From: Megalobrama amblycephala | Lineage: Eukaryota; Chordata; Actinopteri; Cypriniformes; Xenocyprididae | Direction: 5' to 3' | Length of the DNA: 64,000 bases | Assembly: GCF_018812025.1 (NCBI RefSeq) | Contig: NC_063065.1 | Location: 28,791,740-28,855,739, forward strand | Shown here: one piece after another, positions 13,501 to 23,479 of the stretch | How positions within the stretch are numbered: position 1 is the first letter of the stretch | Layout of the letters: each line of letters begins with the position of its first letter | The notes under the pieces: model-generated | What the model was told of the DNA's origin: nothing | What the model saw: the letters and a program-made list of their open reading frames with translations, nothing else | The model's database searches: none | Made by a program: the position numbers and the translations under genes

Positions 13501-15480
13501 TATTTTTATTTTTTTGAAAAGAAATTAAAGAAATTAATACTTTTATTCAGCAAGGATGCATTAAATCAATCAAAAGTGGCAGTAAAGACATTTATAATGT
13601 TACAAAAGATTAGATTTCAGATAAACACTGTTCTTTTGAACTTTCTATTCATCAAATAATCCTGAAAAAAATATTGTACACAAATATTTTGTACAATTGT
13701 ACACATTAAATGTTTCTTGAGCAGCAGATCAGCATATTAGAATGATTTCTGAAGGATCATGTGACACTGAAGACTGGAGTAACGATGCTGAAAATTCAGC
13801 TTTGCATCACAGGAATAAATTACTTTGTGAAATATATTCAAATAGAAAACAGTTATTTTAAATTGTAATAATATTTCACAATATTACTGTTTTTACTGTT
13901 TTTTAATTAAATAAATGTAGCCTTGGTGAGCAGACGAAACTTCTTTTAAAAACATTAAAAATCTTAGTGGTTCCAAACTTTTGGACTGTACTGTATGTAT
14001 TATACAGTTGCAAGAAAAAGTATGTGAACCACTTGCAGAATCTGTGAAAATGTGAATAATTTTAACAAAATAAAGGAGATAATACAAAATGCATTTATAT
14101 TTTTTGTTTAGTACTGTCCTGAGTAAGATATTTTACATAAAAGATGATTACATATAATCCACAAGACATTCATCTTTTCACACTGAGGACAACTGAGGGA
14201 CTCAAACACAACTATTAAAAAAGGTTCAAACATTCACTGATGCTCCAGAAGGAAACACGATGCATTGAGATTCGGGGGGTGAAAACTTTTGAACAGGATG
14301 AAGATGTCTACATTTTTCTTATTTTGTTTAAATATACATTTTTTTCATTTAGTACTGCCCTTCAGCAACAGAAGATACTTGCCTGTTTCCCGGAAGACAA
14401 ATTAAGTACAATTTACCTTGATCTTCAAATTCCAAATGTTTTCACCCCCCGTTTATTAATACATCATGTTTCCTTTTGGAGCATCAGTGAATGTTTGAAC
14501 CTTTTTTAATAGTTGTGTTTGAGTCCCTCAGTTGTCCTCAGTGTGAAAAGATGGATCTCAAAATCATTCAGTAACTGCTGGAAAGGGTTCAAATATGCAA
14601 AAGATGCTGGAAAACTGAAGAATCTGCAGGACCTGGAGGATTTTTCTGAAGAACAGAGCCCAGTTTAACTGCTCAGAACAAACAAGAGACTCATGAACAA
14701 CCATCACAAAACAAACAAACAGTCGTAGATCATCCAGGTAACCACACACAGTATTGAGAATCAATGGTTCACATACTTATGAATTGGGTTATTTTAATAA
14801 ATTCAGCTATTTTTTTGTCTTGTGAACTAAATGTAAACATCTTTTAAGTAAAATATCTTACTCTGGACAGTACTAAATAAAAAATAACATGCATTTTGTA
14901 TAACATGCATAAAATTATTCACATTTTCACAGATTCTGCAAGTGGTTCACATACTTTTTCTTGCAACCGTATATTCATTATATATACTGACTTCCAATGT
15001 ATGAAAAAAAAAAAAATACTATGGAAGTCAATAATGCCCCATAACTGTTTGGTTACAAACATTCTTCAAAATATCTTCCTTTGTTTTCAGCAGAACAAAG
15101 ACATTTTTACAGGTTTGAAACAACTTGAGGGTGAGTAAATGTTGACAGAAGTTTCAATTTTGGGTGAACTAACCCTTTAAGACACCCAGACTCCAGATTA
15201 AAAATCTTTGAAAATCAAAGTCAGGGCAGTTTAGACTATTCACAAATAGGTGGAACAGTATCAAAATGTGCAGATTATCATACAGTAGTCAATGGATGTA
15301 GTATGCCTAATGTATAATGTAAACTCCTGCATTCTCACCCAGATCAAACGAAGCACCTGATGGGTGTAATTCAAGCGTCCTCGCCCCTAAATCAGCATCC
15401 TGTTCTTCAGTGCTACAGCCAGCTGATGGAAACACGCCCACTTTCTCTCGCTCACCGTATGACTTCATGCTCAGATCCAT
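1506..15480 (-). CDS. Multi-exon C2H2 zinc-finger protein, 19 fingers (model)
   Basis: Exons in transcript order (minus strand): 15480-15339, 12866-12585, 10281-9853, 9096-8776, 6415-5900, 5799-5608, 2579-2226, 2126-1809 and tentatively 1582-1506. Every junction is phase 1 with GT-AG borders, and all seven internal zinc-finger exons are multiples of 3 (282, 429, 321, 516, 192, 354, 318 nt), so the model reads through about 876 residues. It has 19 C2H2 fingers with HTGE(R/K)P linkers plus one degenerate finger, grouped as 3, 1, 3, 4, 1, 4, 3. No KRAB, BTB or SCAN domain is seen in the acidic N terminus. It is probably a nuclear sequence-specific DNA-binding regulator (family knowledge). I do not recognise an ortholog, so no symbol is given. 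Alternative: tandem related genes rather than one; the matching phases favour one. Confidence 0.65.
1809..2126 (-). CDS. Zinc-finger gene, last three-finger exon
   Basis: Acceptor TTTTCCAG, phase 1. It encodes [13 protein letters not shown], then fingers [34 protein letters not shown] and [17 protein letters not shown], ending AFHTG. The sequence at the end is ACAG|GTAAGA, a good donor. If not spliced, translation would stop after only KTL, so either a spliced terminal exon or a short read-through end is possible. Confidence 0.8.
2226..2579 (-). CDS. Zinc-finger gene, second four-finger exon
   Basis: Acceptor ATTTTAACAG, donor GAAA|GTAAGT, phase 1 to 1. It encodes [20 protein letters not shown] and four fingers with cores [36 protein letters not shown] and [12 protein letters not shown]. 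These align finger by finger with the exon at 6415-5900, indicating exon duplication. Confidence 0.8.
2690..5420. repeat. Complex satellite in zinc-finger gene intron
   Basis: At least ten copies recur of a unit containing AAGTGAACTCTCCAATGAC, TCAACCCTGTTACCAGGAT and TTTTAGTGCCAAGACTA, spaced irregularly from about 140 to 280 nt. A higher-order copy repeats at a distance of 919 nt: 3830-4030 is identical in translation to 4749-4949. The stretch 4361-4560 looks like a unit with many small gaps. Confidence 0.85.
5608..5799 (-). CDS. Zinc-finger gene, exon with one finger
   Basis: Acceptor TTTTACAG, donor CCAG|GTAGGA, phase 1 to 1. It encodes [15 protein letters not shown] and a Ser-rich spacer, then one finger ([17 protein letters not shown]) ending LIFHPG. 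It parallels the last finger of the other module-ending exons. The ATG near its start (in KMSTG) is not needed as a start codon. Confidence 0.75.
5900..6415 (-). CDS. Zinc-finger gene, exon with four fingers
   Basis: Acceptor TTTCTTTCAAAAG at 6416-6417, phase 1; donor ACA|GTATGT. It encodes four fingers ([48 protein letters not shown] cores) followed by an acidic Ser-rich tail through [10 protein letters not shown]. The frame stays open upstream to an ATG at 6461, so an alternative first exon is possible. The four fingers are paralogous, in order, to those of exon 2579-2226. Confidence 0.75.
6530..8651. mobile_element. Outer inverted-repeat element enclosing the 42-bp array
   Basis: CAGGGGTTTTCAAACC at about 6530 pairs with AGTTTGAAAACCCCT ending 8651. 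Flanks ATTTAACT and AATTAACC match at six of eight positions, possibly a diverged hAT-type target duplication. The interior is AT-rich and lacks coding sequence apart from the array's false frames. Confidence 0.6.
6885..8352. repeat. 42-bp minisatellite array, head-to-head, within inverted ends
   Basis: The unit is about 42 bp, with the core TTTAGCAAATC, GAGGGAAC and TAGTAAACCGTCC. From about 7130 to 8300 units run in one orientation; from 6920 to 7130 they run in the other. CACATGACATGCA near 6891 and TGCATGTCATGTG near 8339 form inverted ends. The length of 42 makes long open frames on both strands (14-residue repeats such as [14 protein letters not shown]). No promoter or splice signals support a gene. 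Confidence 0.9.
8776..9096 (-). CDS. Zinc-finger gene, exon with three fingers
   Basis: Acceptor CCTCTTCTAG, donor CCAG|GTGAGT, phase 1 to 1; 107 codons open throughout. After an acidic lead ([16 protein letters not shown]) it encodes fingers [34 protein letters not shown] and [17 protein letters not shown]. It ends VAHPG with Gly split by the intron. No internal ATG sits near its start, so it must be an internal exon. Confidence 0.75.
9195..9812. mobile_element. MITE in zinc-finger gene intron
   Basis: Left end CCCTATCCCAATGTGCTTAC with ACTAAGTAGTATG-like sequence; right end CATAGTATGAGTAGGCAAAT followed by TGGGACA, its approximate complement. AT-rich interior. It explains most of the intron between exons 10281-9853 and 9096-8776. 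Confidence 0.6.
9853..10281 (-). CDS. Zinc-finger gene, exon with one finger and acidic spacer
   Basis: Acceptor CTTTTTGCAG, donor GAAAAGG|GTGAGT, phase 1 to 1. It encodes GQDVSMEG, then one finger ([19 protein letters not shown]), a degenerate second one (CPDC followed by no proper His pair) and about 90 residues rich in Ser, Asp and Glu. The spacer probably separates two DNA-binding blocks or recruits partners (inference). A strong internal donor at 10261/10260 could shorten this exon to 21 nt. Confidence 0.7.
10430..10676 (+). repeat. Dispersed repeat (copy 1; second copy at 52644-52884)
   Basis: Contains AATTGGGCTAC, CATGTCCGTGGGTTGAAGCG, CACCAAATAACATG, TTTTACCCCCTGG and AATTGGGTGGG. 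The same blocks occur in reverse order and orientation at 52644-52884, so this is an interspersed family. No tRNA-like head or clear terminal inverted repeat is seen. Confidence 0.75.
10972..11241. mobile_element. Small palindromic MITE
   Basis: Near-perfect inverted halves: CGATGGGTGATTTCAAAACG...CTTCATGAAGCTTCAAAGC and GCTTTGAAGCTTCATGAAGC...TTTGAAATCGCCCATC, with CTAG at each end. A half copy is at 905-1060. No coding capacity. Confidence 0.8.
11631..12293. mobile_element. MITE with AGCCCTGTCCAAATACCC ends
   Basis: Left AGCCCTGTCCAAATACCCAC followed by ACTTGCGGTCTTG; right CAAGACCGCAAGTTTGGGTA followed by TTTGGACAGGGCT. AT-rich interior, no coding. Confidence 0.85.
12585..12866 (-). CDS. 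Zinc-finger gene, exon with fingers 1-3
   Basis: Acceptor ATCACCACAG, donor CAAG|GTACAA, phase 1 at both ends. It encodes three C2H2 fingers: [34 protein letters not shown] and [17 protein letters not shown], with a standard HTGERPF linker between 1 and 2 and a variant linker (HTDAKAF) before finger 3. The last finger ends RAFHQG, with the Gly codon split by the intron, a border shared with three later exons. Confidence 0.8.
13055..13997. mobile_element. Long palindromic MITE upstream of finger exon 1
   Basis: Left TACAGTCCAAAAGTTTGGAA, right TTCCAAACTTTTGGACTGTA; the inverted arms continue for well over 150 nt each. Internal sequence (CATTCAAAAGTTTGGGGTCA) is shared with repeats at 26922, 28862, 35105 and 44996. 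Confidence 0.88.
14001..14973. mobile_element. Long palindromic MITE
   Basis: Left TACAGTTGCAAGAAAAAGTA then TGTGAACCACTTGC; right GCAAGTGGTTCACATACTTT then TTCTTGCAACCGTA. The second arm repeats ACACGATGCATTGAG-type blocks in inverse order. No coding. Confidence 0.85.
15105..15182. repeat. MITE family A, right end only
   Basis: AACTTGAGGGTGAGTAAATG through GGGTGAACTAACCCTTTAA. No matching left end nearby; a solo fragment. Confidence 0.6.
15339..15480 (-). CDS. Zinc-finger gene, coding exon 1 (start)
   Basis: The exon runs 15497-15339 (acceptor TTCCTCTAG), with the first ATG at 15480-15478 followed by GAT. It encodes [20 protein letters not shown] and on to SGASFDL, an acidic low-complexity N terminus without a recognised domain. 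The exon ends in phase 1 at CTGG|GTGAGA. A second in-frame ATG follows at codon 5. Joining to the next exon completes an Asp codon. Confidence 0.6.
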
Positions 15481-15499
15481 GTCTTATGGTGTAAAACCT

Positions 15500-16740
15500 A
15501 GAGGAAAAATACATTTTATTTTCCTTTTTTTTTTTTTTTCTTTTTTTTTTAAGAAAATGCACTATAGTTGCTACTCTGGTGCAGTGATGACATAAAAAAG
15601 AGAAAACTGTGTGGGGTTAAATTACTAAAATTTTCATGTATTTGCATTGATAATACAAAATACTATACTATAATACCCTGGTATTACCATGGTACATGTC
15701 CAAAGAGATGGCAATACTCTGAATAATCTATATATAGTCTTAAATTATTGTATTGGATTTTGTTTTATTATATTATGAATGTCTTAATGTCTATATGACA
15801 ACAAAATCAAAGCTGGAGACTGTACAAACCTCATTTAGCTGCATTTGGCTTCAGTTACATGTCAACACACAGTTAAAGGCGCATTAGCTGTAGTTCAGAC
15901 AGACGAAAGAGAAAAATAAACACTGGCTGCGTCACAACATAGAGACACAAATGTGAAGTTCATGCAGAAGAAGCCTCACCTTTCCTGTGCCTCATCACAC
16001 AATTATCATTCACGTCCACACAGACTGACAACCCGGAAATGACCGGAGGTGTTATTGTCTTTTCAAAATAAAAGCCAATCCCAATATAAAAAAGCTTGAC
16101 CAAATATATTTGTCAATTTTAATCTTGAAATATTCAACAGGTCTAAAAATGTACTTGGACACAAACATACAAAATTATGACATGTTATATCAAACAAGCA
16201 GCATTTATTTGAAAGAAAAATAATACAACAACTTTTTAAGCAAAACATTTTATTTAGAATTTTTGGGAGTTTAAATGATAAAACATACATTTCACAATGA
16301 TGATAAATAATATTGTGACACTTTATGGTTGACGTTAGTGTAATAATATATTTATTTAATGAACTACACCTTACACCACACCACTGCACCATTTACTCTT
16401 GAATTCTAAGTAAAAATGCCTGGAATGATTTGTTTACTTACAGTTTGTATAAAATCATCTGCTAAATGAATAAATGTAAATGGTTTGATATGCTGATATC
16501 TAATGGAATGACATTCATACATCTGTTTATATGCTCAAATATGTTTAATATGAAAATTAAATGCTATTATTGTAAGAAGTTATTGTGAGACATTGTGTTT
16601 TGGTGTGCTGGCATGCTGACTGTGTTCTTAACATTAGGACATTGTTGTAAACAAATATTAGTAAGATGTAAATTGAGATATGAGAGATATGCATTGCACA
16701 CATGGAAAGTTTCGTAAAGTTATTATTGGCCCTGTTTACA
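15500..16740. other. No further gene found (T-rich intron and upstream DNA)
   Basis: Apart from the putative noncoding exon near 16 kb, this stretch holds poly-T tracts (15524-15550) and AT-rich DNA with no supported coding region, RNA gene or recognisable repeat ends. Confidence 0.4.
15980..16040 (-). other. Putative noncoding exon 1 of the zinc-finger gene
   Basis: On the minus strand, a CpG-containing segment ends in GAAAG|GTGAGG (donor at 15979-15978). It lies 480 nt upstream of the exon carrying the ATG. Its 5' end is approximate. Evidence is a good donor and position only. Confidence 0.4.
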
Positions 16741-17030
16741 ACTGAAGATGCGTTTTGGTCTATCGGATCACAGGCGAGGGAGACACATTCCCGTTTACAC
16801 CAGGGACCTGATGTATAAACGTTGCGTACGCACAAAAAAGGCATTGAAATGTGTGTACGCTGTTTTCCACACAAGTATCTGGATTTATAAAAAAATAAAT
16901 AAATCTTGCTGTAAATATGTGCGCACAGGTTCGGATACTCTTGACTGTGCGTACGCACTCTTTTAGGATGAAATCTATGGAAAGTTTTATACATGAGGCC
17001 CCAGGTGTTTTAATCCACCTCTTTTGTCCA
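16728..17030. mobile_element. Nested palindromic MITEs
   Basis: Outer ends GGCCCTGTTTACA / GGTGTTTTAATCC are degenerate. An inner palindrome has GACCTGATGTATAAACGTTG, CGTACGCAC and, inverted, GTGCGTACGCAC...TTATACATGAGGCCCC. Overlapping frames here are artefacts of the palindrome. Confidence 0.55.
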
Positions 17031-17499
17031 CTTTTGACCACTTCTGTGACTGATTTCTTCGAGGAAAGGGTCTATGGGCAGGTAAATGTGTGGGCATTTC
17101 AGATCTCTAAGCAATTTATATATGAAAGCACAGAAGATGATGAAAAAACACATGGAGAGCAGCAGCTTTTGTTTTACTGCTCTGACAGCCGCAAGATCAC
17201 GCCATACGCGGTGAGTGCATGTTAGAAATCAGGAATGGTGAGAGAACATTGTGCTTGGTACGTTTTTCATCTTCAAACCGAATTTGTGTCTTCAGCTGAC
17301 AAAGTTTAAAATTTTTTTACAATTTTTAAAAAAGTTTTAAAATTCCATCTGTCTAGCACGTTTCCCATAATGTTTATGCATTAAGTTAGTAGACGGAGAG
17401 TAGGCGATCTTTTATGGCTGTTCGAACGCATTCGACCACATTACACTATGAAAGCAATCCAGTCGAATGCATTTTTGACAACCTCTGGAAGTGGTCGAA

Positions 17500-18030
17500 A
17501 GTGGACAAGCTCAAAACTTATGTAACCCCGGAACAGATCAAGGTATCTCACTATGGGAAATACCTCAGGCGTGAGAGAGTATGAAAGCATGAATTACACC
17601 ATGTCTCTCTGAAGAATGGACCAATCACAGCTAATGACAAGGAACCCACCCCCTCTCTATATATGCAGCTGTAATCCCCGAAATGACATTCTAAGCATGC
17701 TCTTCCCCCGTGTTATGAGAGTAGGGAAAATACTGAAGCTACCTCGTTCTGTTCTCAAAGAACCAGGGTTACGAAAGTAACCTAAAGTTCTCTTTCAAAC
17801 AATCACTCGGTATGTCATTATGGGAATGATATGGCCAACTCCCTTAACACATGCTTTCCGAAGCATTCTCCAAAGAGCCAACTTTAAGAACTGCATGAGA
17901 CATAGTAGGCGCAGTGACATCCAGATGGTAAAATCTGATAAATGTATGAGGGGAAGCCCAGCATGTCACTGCACAAATATCTCCCACTGAAATCCATCCC
18001 TGTGCACAGTTCCCATGAGGTAGCCACACA
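17500..18030. repeat. Probable end region of a retroelement
   Basis: GTAACCCCGGAACAGATCAA and GAACCAGGGTTACGAAAGTA form partly inverted GTTAC motifs repeated in this stretch, adjoining the DIRS-like segment downstream. I cannot define exact termini. Confidence 0.35.
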
Positions 18031-19033
18031 CCTCTTGTAGAATGAGCCCTTAAGCCCACCGGGCGGGCAATGACGGACTCATAGATGTATAGGCCAATTC
18101 AATTGCTGTAACATTGCTGCCATCCGAACTAAAATTCAGACGTGCTTGATTAACCGACAAGGCATGTAACTCACCCACCTGCTTAACTGAGATTAAAGCA
18201 AAGAGTAAAACAATTTTCAGAGATAGGAGCTTAATATGAACACGCTCCAGAAGTTCAAATAGGGCCCAAGTTAAAGCATTCAGAAACCATGGAGAAGTCC
18301 CATGACAGGATCTGCCGCTTAGTCACTGGTCTTAAATGCTTCACTCCCTTCAAAAACTGGCATATAAGAGGATGTTGTCCCACTGAAGCTGCTTTGAAGG
18401 CTACATGGCAAGCCAAATAGCAGCCAGATAAACTTTTATAGTAGAATTGTTCATTAAGCTCTGCAAAAAACAGAGTATATCACTCCTTTACATGTGCACC
18501 AGTCCTCAATCACACATCATTTAAGATCAAACAATGAGAGCATAGATAGGGCTCTACTGCTCTAGCTAGCATTTATAACTTACTGGGGAGGCCCCAGCTC
18601 ATTCAGATTTAAGAGGCCAGACCCAAAGATTGACCCGTTCTGGCTGGGGGTGAAATATCTGCTCACCCGCTTCTGACAGCAGGTCCTGGTGCAATGGGAG
18701 TGACCAGGCCTCTCCCTGAAGGTGCTGAACAAATGATGTTTTATTAAACAAGGTTCGGGAGGAACAGGTGCAGATAATTAACCTAACTAGCTCATGTTGA
18801 GAGCATTCAGTTAATCAATGCAATCATGACAAGAGGTATAAATACAGCAGACTTACCTCTGTTCATCTGACAGTTCATCAGCATCCCTCCTCCACCCCTT
18901 CTCCTCACTTCAGTTCTATCTACTTCTATCTCAACGAGGGGGGGAGTACTCTGGGTTCGGGCCAAAATTTCCGAGCTCGGAGCCCTCCCCCCCGGACAGC
19001 ACGCCAAATATGCATAACCCTTACCGTACTTAA

Positions 19034-19704
19034 TTATATGTAAATGTGAACTCGTGAATCTCTGCCAGCCTCAGGCTCCCCGGCCAACGAGGGGCAGAAG
19101 GAGAAATAATCTGTTATCTCTCTGTCTAGGGTGGGAGAAATTAGAGTCAGCGGTGGGAGTGCATATAGCAACACGTTTGACCATGGGTGTGCCCAACGCA
19201 TCTTCACCCAAAGGCACATTTTTGAGCTTGAGAGAGAAATATTGTGGACACTTTGCATTTGCCTGTAAGGTGAAGAGATCTGCCTCTTCCAAATCTGATC
19301 TACCACCTGCAGGTGAAGTACCCATTCTCTGTGTAATGGATTGCCCCTTGAAAGGAGATCCGCTCCAACATTAGGTCTCCCAGGACATGCGTCGTGCACA
19401 ACGTGCTGAAGTGCGCAGTGCTCCAGACAATCAGCTTGCGGACTAAATTGTGCAGTTGCAATGAATGCGTTACCCCCTGGCAAGTGATATACTGTATGCA
19501 ACCACTGTTGTGTTGTCTGTCCTGACAGGAACATGAAACCCCATTATCTCCAGAAGATTTATGTGAAGTTCGCAAAGCTGGGGCGTCCAGGGAGTGTTTA
19601 ACAATCTGCCCTGAAAAAAAGTCTCTCAGCCCCTCAGGGATATATGCTTTGTCACGACTTTTCACAGAGACATGCCCCCCAATAGACCCCTGCCCGGCAT
19701 ACAC
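19034..19704 (-). pseudogene. Decayed DIRS-like retrotransposon RT/RNase H segment
   Basis: Minus-strand pieces in shifting frames read QYITCQGVTHSLQLHNLVRK, VGADLLSRGNPLHREW and AHPWSNVLLYALPPLTLISP. These resemble the RNase H and following region of DIRS-type (tyrosine-recombinase) retroelements common in fish. Stops and frameshifts break it, and no intact polymerase or recombinase is seen. Family assignment is from memory of the motif order. Confidence 0.6.
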
Positions 19705-20179
19705 AAGGGTCTCTCCACTGATGAAGAGCCTCCAAGCATTCTGTGAGTATTCTCACTCTGTGGACGAGGTGTCTGCGAGAACACCTGCCTCGCAGCTACC
19801 CATCATTGTAAGTCCCTCAATTTGAGCAAACGAACTGTCATGACAAAGTGAGATTTAGAACAGGTTCCCTTGCAAAACTGGGTTAGGCATTGATAAAATG
19901 TCATTAAAGCCATCTGATCTGCGCTCTGGAGTATTACAGTCCTTTACAAATTCAAAAACCTCCTGTTCTGTGTTGGAGGAATAGGCTGCAGGGGAACAGG
20001 AGGACTTTCTCCATCCACCAGACACATTACACCCATGCTAATACACATCAGGTTGCCTGAGAATCCACATGCGGACATGAGTGGGAAGGGGAAGGGGCAT
20101 CTTTCCCTTTCTCCACAATGATCCTAGACACTGAAATGGTGAGATTTAAACATCCAAATGCACCTCACCATTAGTAGAA

Positions 20180-20599
20180 ATGCTCAGCAATGAGCAGAGA
20201 CATCCACATCAAATATTAATTGCACTGTGTCTATGGGGGCTCTTGCGAAGTCTCTGTGGTTTAGGATGGTGGTGGGCTGTGTTCTGGGTCTGGCTGTGTC
20301 CTGGATGGAGGATAGACGCTCTCCAGGCAACTGATGAGGGCCTCCCTCCAGTCAAGTTCTGAAGTGTCTATGAGGTCTACCTGATGGTGATAATTGGCCC
20401 CGATCCAGAACAGCGATTTGAGGGTCTCGTCATTGTAGGGGGAGGTGATGGCAAGACAGCAGAATAGTTCTGTGTAACTCAAAAAACTGTGGCTCATCTG
20501 AGCCACCGCAGCAACTTTTGCAGTGTATTCCATCTTAGGGGGTCGGTTGTTCTGGCACGCTGACTGAAGAAGACTGATGACTGGATATAAAAATAACAA
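20180..20599 (-). pseudogene. Retroelement-like coding fragment, unassigned
   Basis: A 112-codon minus-strand frame (WIGANYHHQVDLIDT, WREALISCLESVYPPSRTQP) ends Pro-rich. The phrase resembles gag-like peptides I have seen annotated repeatedly in cyprinids. No other domain is present. Low confidence. Confidence 0.35.
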
Positions 20600-20899
20600 T
20601 GAGGTTTATTAAACATGAAGGCAGTAAGGCGTAACAGCGTGCATGAAACATGAACAACAGCCAACAACTGAACAGTGAAACAAAGCAACTTAAATACAGG
20701 GCAAATGAGGGAACTAATGATTTACACCTGTGGCAATAAATGAGAAGCAGGAAACTGAAACAAAGGAACACAGGAACAACCGAATACAAACTAAAAGTCC
20801 ATGAACATGAAAACTATACTAAGAACAAACATATCTGAATATGTGTAACAGACATAATATACATTTAAAAGGAAGTAGACAGCCTATGTACATATGTAC

Positions 20900-22640
20900 A
20901 TATTAAATACTGTAAATACAACTGCATAAATTTAAAAATGTATTTACATGAGAGTTATTACTGCCAAATGCCTGGGTGGCATAAACACCATAAGGATACA
21001 GATCTGTAAAAACAGATGGCGTGCTAGCGGTTCAGGATGGAGAAACTGTTCTTGTGCCTGGATGTTCTAGTGCACAGAGATCTGTGGCATCTTCCTGAGG
21101 GCAGTGGCCTGGGTGAGAGGGGTCTATGATGATGTCACCTGCCGTCTTCTTCATTCTGGAGATGTACAAGTTCTAAAAGTTGGGAAGGTGCACACCAATC
21201 ATCCTCTCCAACTGTCCTAACGGTCTGTTGCAATCTACTTATGTCTGATATGGTGGCTGACCCAAACCAGACTGTTATAGAAGTGCACATAACAGATTCA
21301 ATGACAGCTGAGTAAAACTATTGAACAGATTGAAGTTCTTCAGTTTGCGAAGAAAGTACAACTTCTGCTGGGCTTTTTTCGCAATGGAGTCTATGTGAGT
21401 GTCCCACTTTCAGGTCCTGAGAGATGATGGTAGCTGCCACAGTGCTGCCATTGATGGTGAGTGGGGGGAATGCTCTGGTGTTTCTCCTGAAGAAAGTCTA
21501 CCATCATCTCCACTGTTCTGAGTGTGTTCAGCTCCAGGCTGCATCTGACAGCCATATGTCCAACCTCCTGTCTGTACATCCATTGTGGATGAGGCCGATG
21601 AATGTTTCGTCTGCAAACTTCAGGAGCTTGACAGAGGGGTCTTTTACAGTGCAATCATTCGTAGTGGGGAGAGAACACACCAGGGGTACCAGTGCTGATT
21701 GTGGAGGTATTGGAAGTGAATTTTCCCTGCCACACTAGCTGCTGCCTCTCTCTCAGGAAGCTGGTGATCCACTGACAGATGGAGGTGGGCACTAAGAGCT
21801 GGGTCAGTTTAGTCAGGAGGATATCTGATATGATGGTGTTGAAAGCTGAGCTGAAGTCCACAAACAGGATCCTTGCATAAGTTTCCTGGTTTGTGAAGAT
21901 GTCGCAGGCATTATCCATGGACCTGTTTGCTCGATAAGAAAATTAAAAAGGGTCTAGCAAGGGGCCAGTGATGTCCTTCAGGTGGGCTAACACCAGTCTC
22001 TCAAATGACTTCATGACCACAGACCTCAAAGCAACAGGTATGTAGTCATTTAGTACTGTAATTTTTGGTTTCTTGGGTATAGGTATGAGGTCACCGTGAT
22101 TTTGCCAAGTAAGACATGTTCCTGGATCAACATATTTTGTTGATGCTGGAACAACATTCCAGTCTGAAAATTTAGTTTTGACCCTATTCCTACCCCTAAA
22201 CCTAATCCTACCCATAACTTATCCCTAAGATCAAAGGGAAAAGATAGGTGAATAACACTGATGTAGAAGCACCTAACCCTGGTTGCAAGCCTAAACTTGT
22301 CCCACAAATCTGATTGTTTGATTGGAATGGTTGTTCCAGGATCAACAAAGATGGTCTCATGTCTTACTTGGAAAAATCACGGTGACCATAGGGATGATGG
22401 TGGAGCATTTGAAGCAGGAGGGGACTTCACACAATGATCGGTTGAAGATCATTGTGAAGATAAATGATGGTTGGTCAGCACAGGCTTTTAGACATGCAGG
22501 TGAGACACAGTCTGGGCCTTTGGCTTTCCTTATCTTCTGTTTCCGGAAGACCCGGCACACATCCAGACATGACCGAATATATTGTTGTCCAAATACAATG
22601 AGGACACAATATTATTTTCTCTTTTATTATAATATATAGC
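20900..22640 (-). mobile_element. L2-like LINE fragment (reverse transcriptase), split by a MITE
   Basis: Read on the minus strand from 22560 downward: KAKGPDCVSPACLKACADQP, CEVPSCFKCSTIIP, then after the MITE IPKKPKITVLNDYIPVALRS, VVMKSFERLVLAHLK, then ARILFVDFSSAFNTI and LELNTL-type segments. These are reverse transcriptase motifs of the CR1/L2 group of non-LTR elements. Frameshifts and the missing FADD box show it is dead. The 5' part is absent. Confidence 0.85.
22089..22387. mobile_element. MITE inserted in the LINE
   Basis: Ends GGTCACCGTGATTTTGCCAA and its complement (ACTTGGAAAAATCACGGTGA, then CC). The centre holds CCTAATCCTACCC-type repeats. The LINE frame (STIIP / PIPKKP) resumes across it. 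Confidence 0.85.
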
Positions 22641-22715
22641 ATTTAAAAAGACACTTAGGACACTAGGCCTTCTTACTTTGGGTCATGTGTCCTGGGGGTC
22701 AGTGCCGTAACCGTT

Positions 22716-23115
22716 AAGGCAGGAACACACCAAGCCGATGGTCGGCCGTCGGGCAGTTTTTGTTCGTCGGCCGACAAAGTTTTCTCAGTGTGTTCCGCAC
22801 CGTCGGCTGAAGTTGGTCCTCATCAGCTTTTTTTTCAGCCGATTCGACATGTTGAATCGGCGTCGGAGTTCGTCGGTCAGTCGGGCCATCTGATCATTGT
22901 GATTGGCTGTTTAGCTACTGCCGCCTGCTGGTTCGGAAAGGCATTTCATCTCACGCAGGCGCAGAACGGACGTGCTACTTGGCCGTCGGCTGTCTAGCGT
23001 TGGTTTGGTGTGTCAGGCCAACTTTGGACACAGATGCTGCCAACGTGAGCCAACCCCACAGTCTGCTTTCGTCGCCACTAGTTCGTCGGCGTCGTCTTCG
23101 TGTGTTCCGGCCTTT
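22716..23115 (+). mobile_element. CpG-rich MITE (copy 1)
   Basis: Ends AAGGCAGGAACACACCAAGC and its complement GTGTTCCGGCCTTTAC, with many CGTCGG/CCGACG motifs. The interior GATTGGCTGTTTAGCTACTG and CATTTCATCTCACGCAGGCG recurs at 62076-62849. Confidence 0.85.
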
Positions 23116-23479
23116 ACACCCAATCTAAGTGCAAATTACCATATTATTAAGGTATTAAAGTATACCTTGTTATAGTTTGTACAAATATAATATGATACAA
23201 AGACACACATTAAGTTCTGCTGTAATCAGTGATAGTTAGTAGAACATATATGATTCCATTTAAACCACCTTTAAAATGACTGTGAAAACAAATTCCTTGT
23301 AAAGACATTTTTATGACTAAAAAAATATATTTTTTTGATTTGTTATTGGCTATTTGATCTGTTAAAACTGAAATGTCATAACGAGTAAAGCAAAATGCAA
23401 AAATAATGTCTTTCCCCAAACATTTCTTTCTAAAAACTACTAAAATGATCGTTAATGCAACCAGCAAGGACCTGGAACC

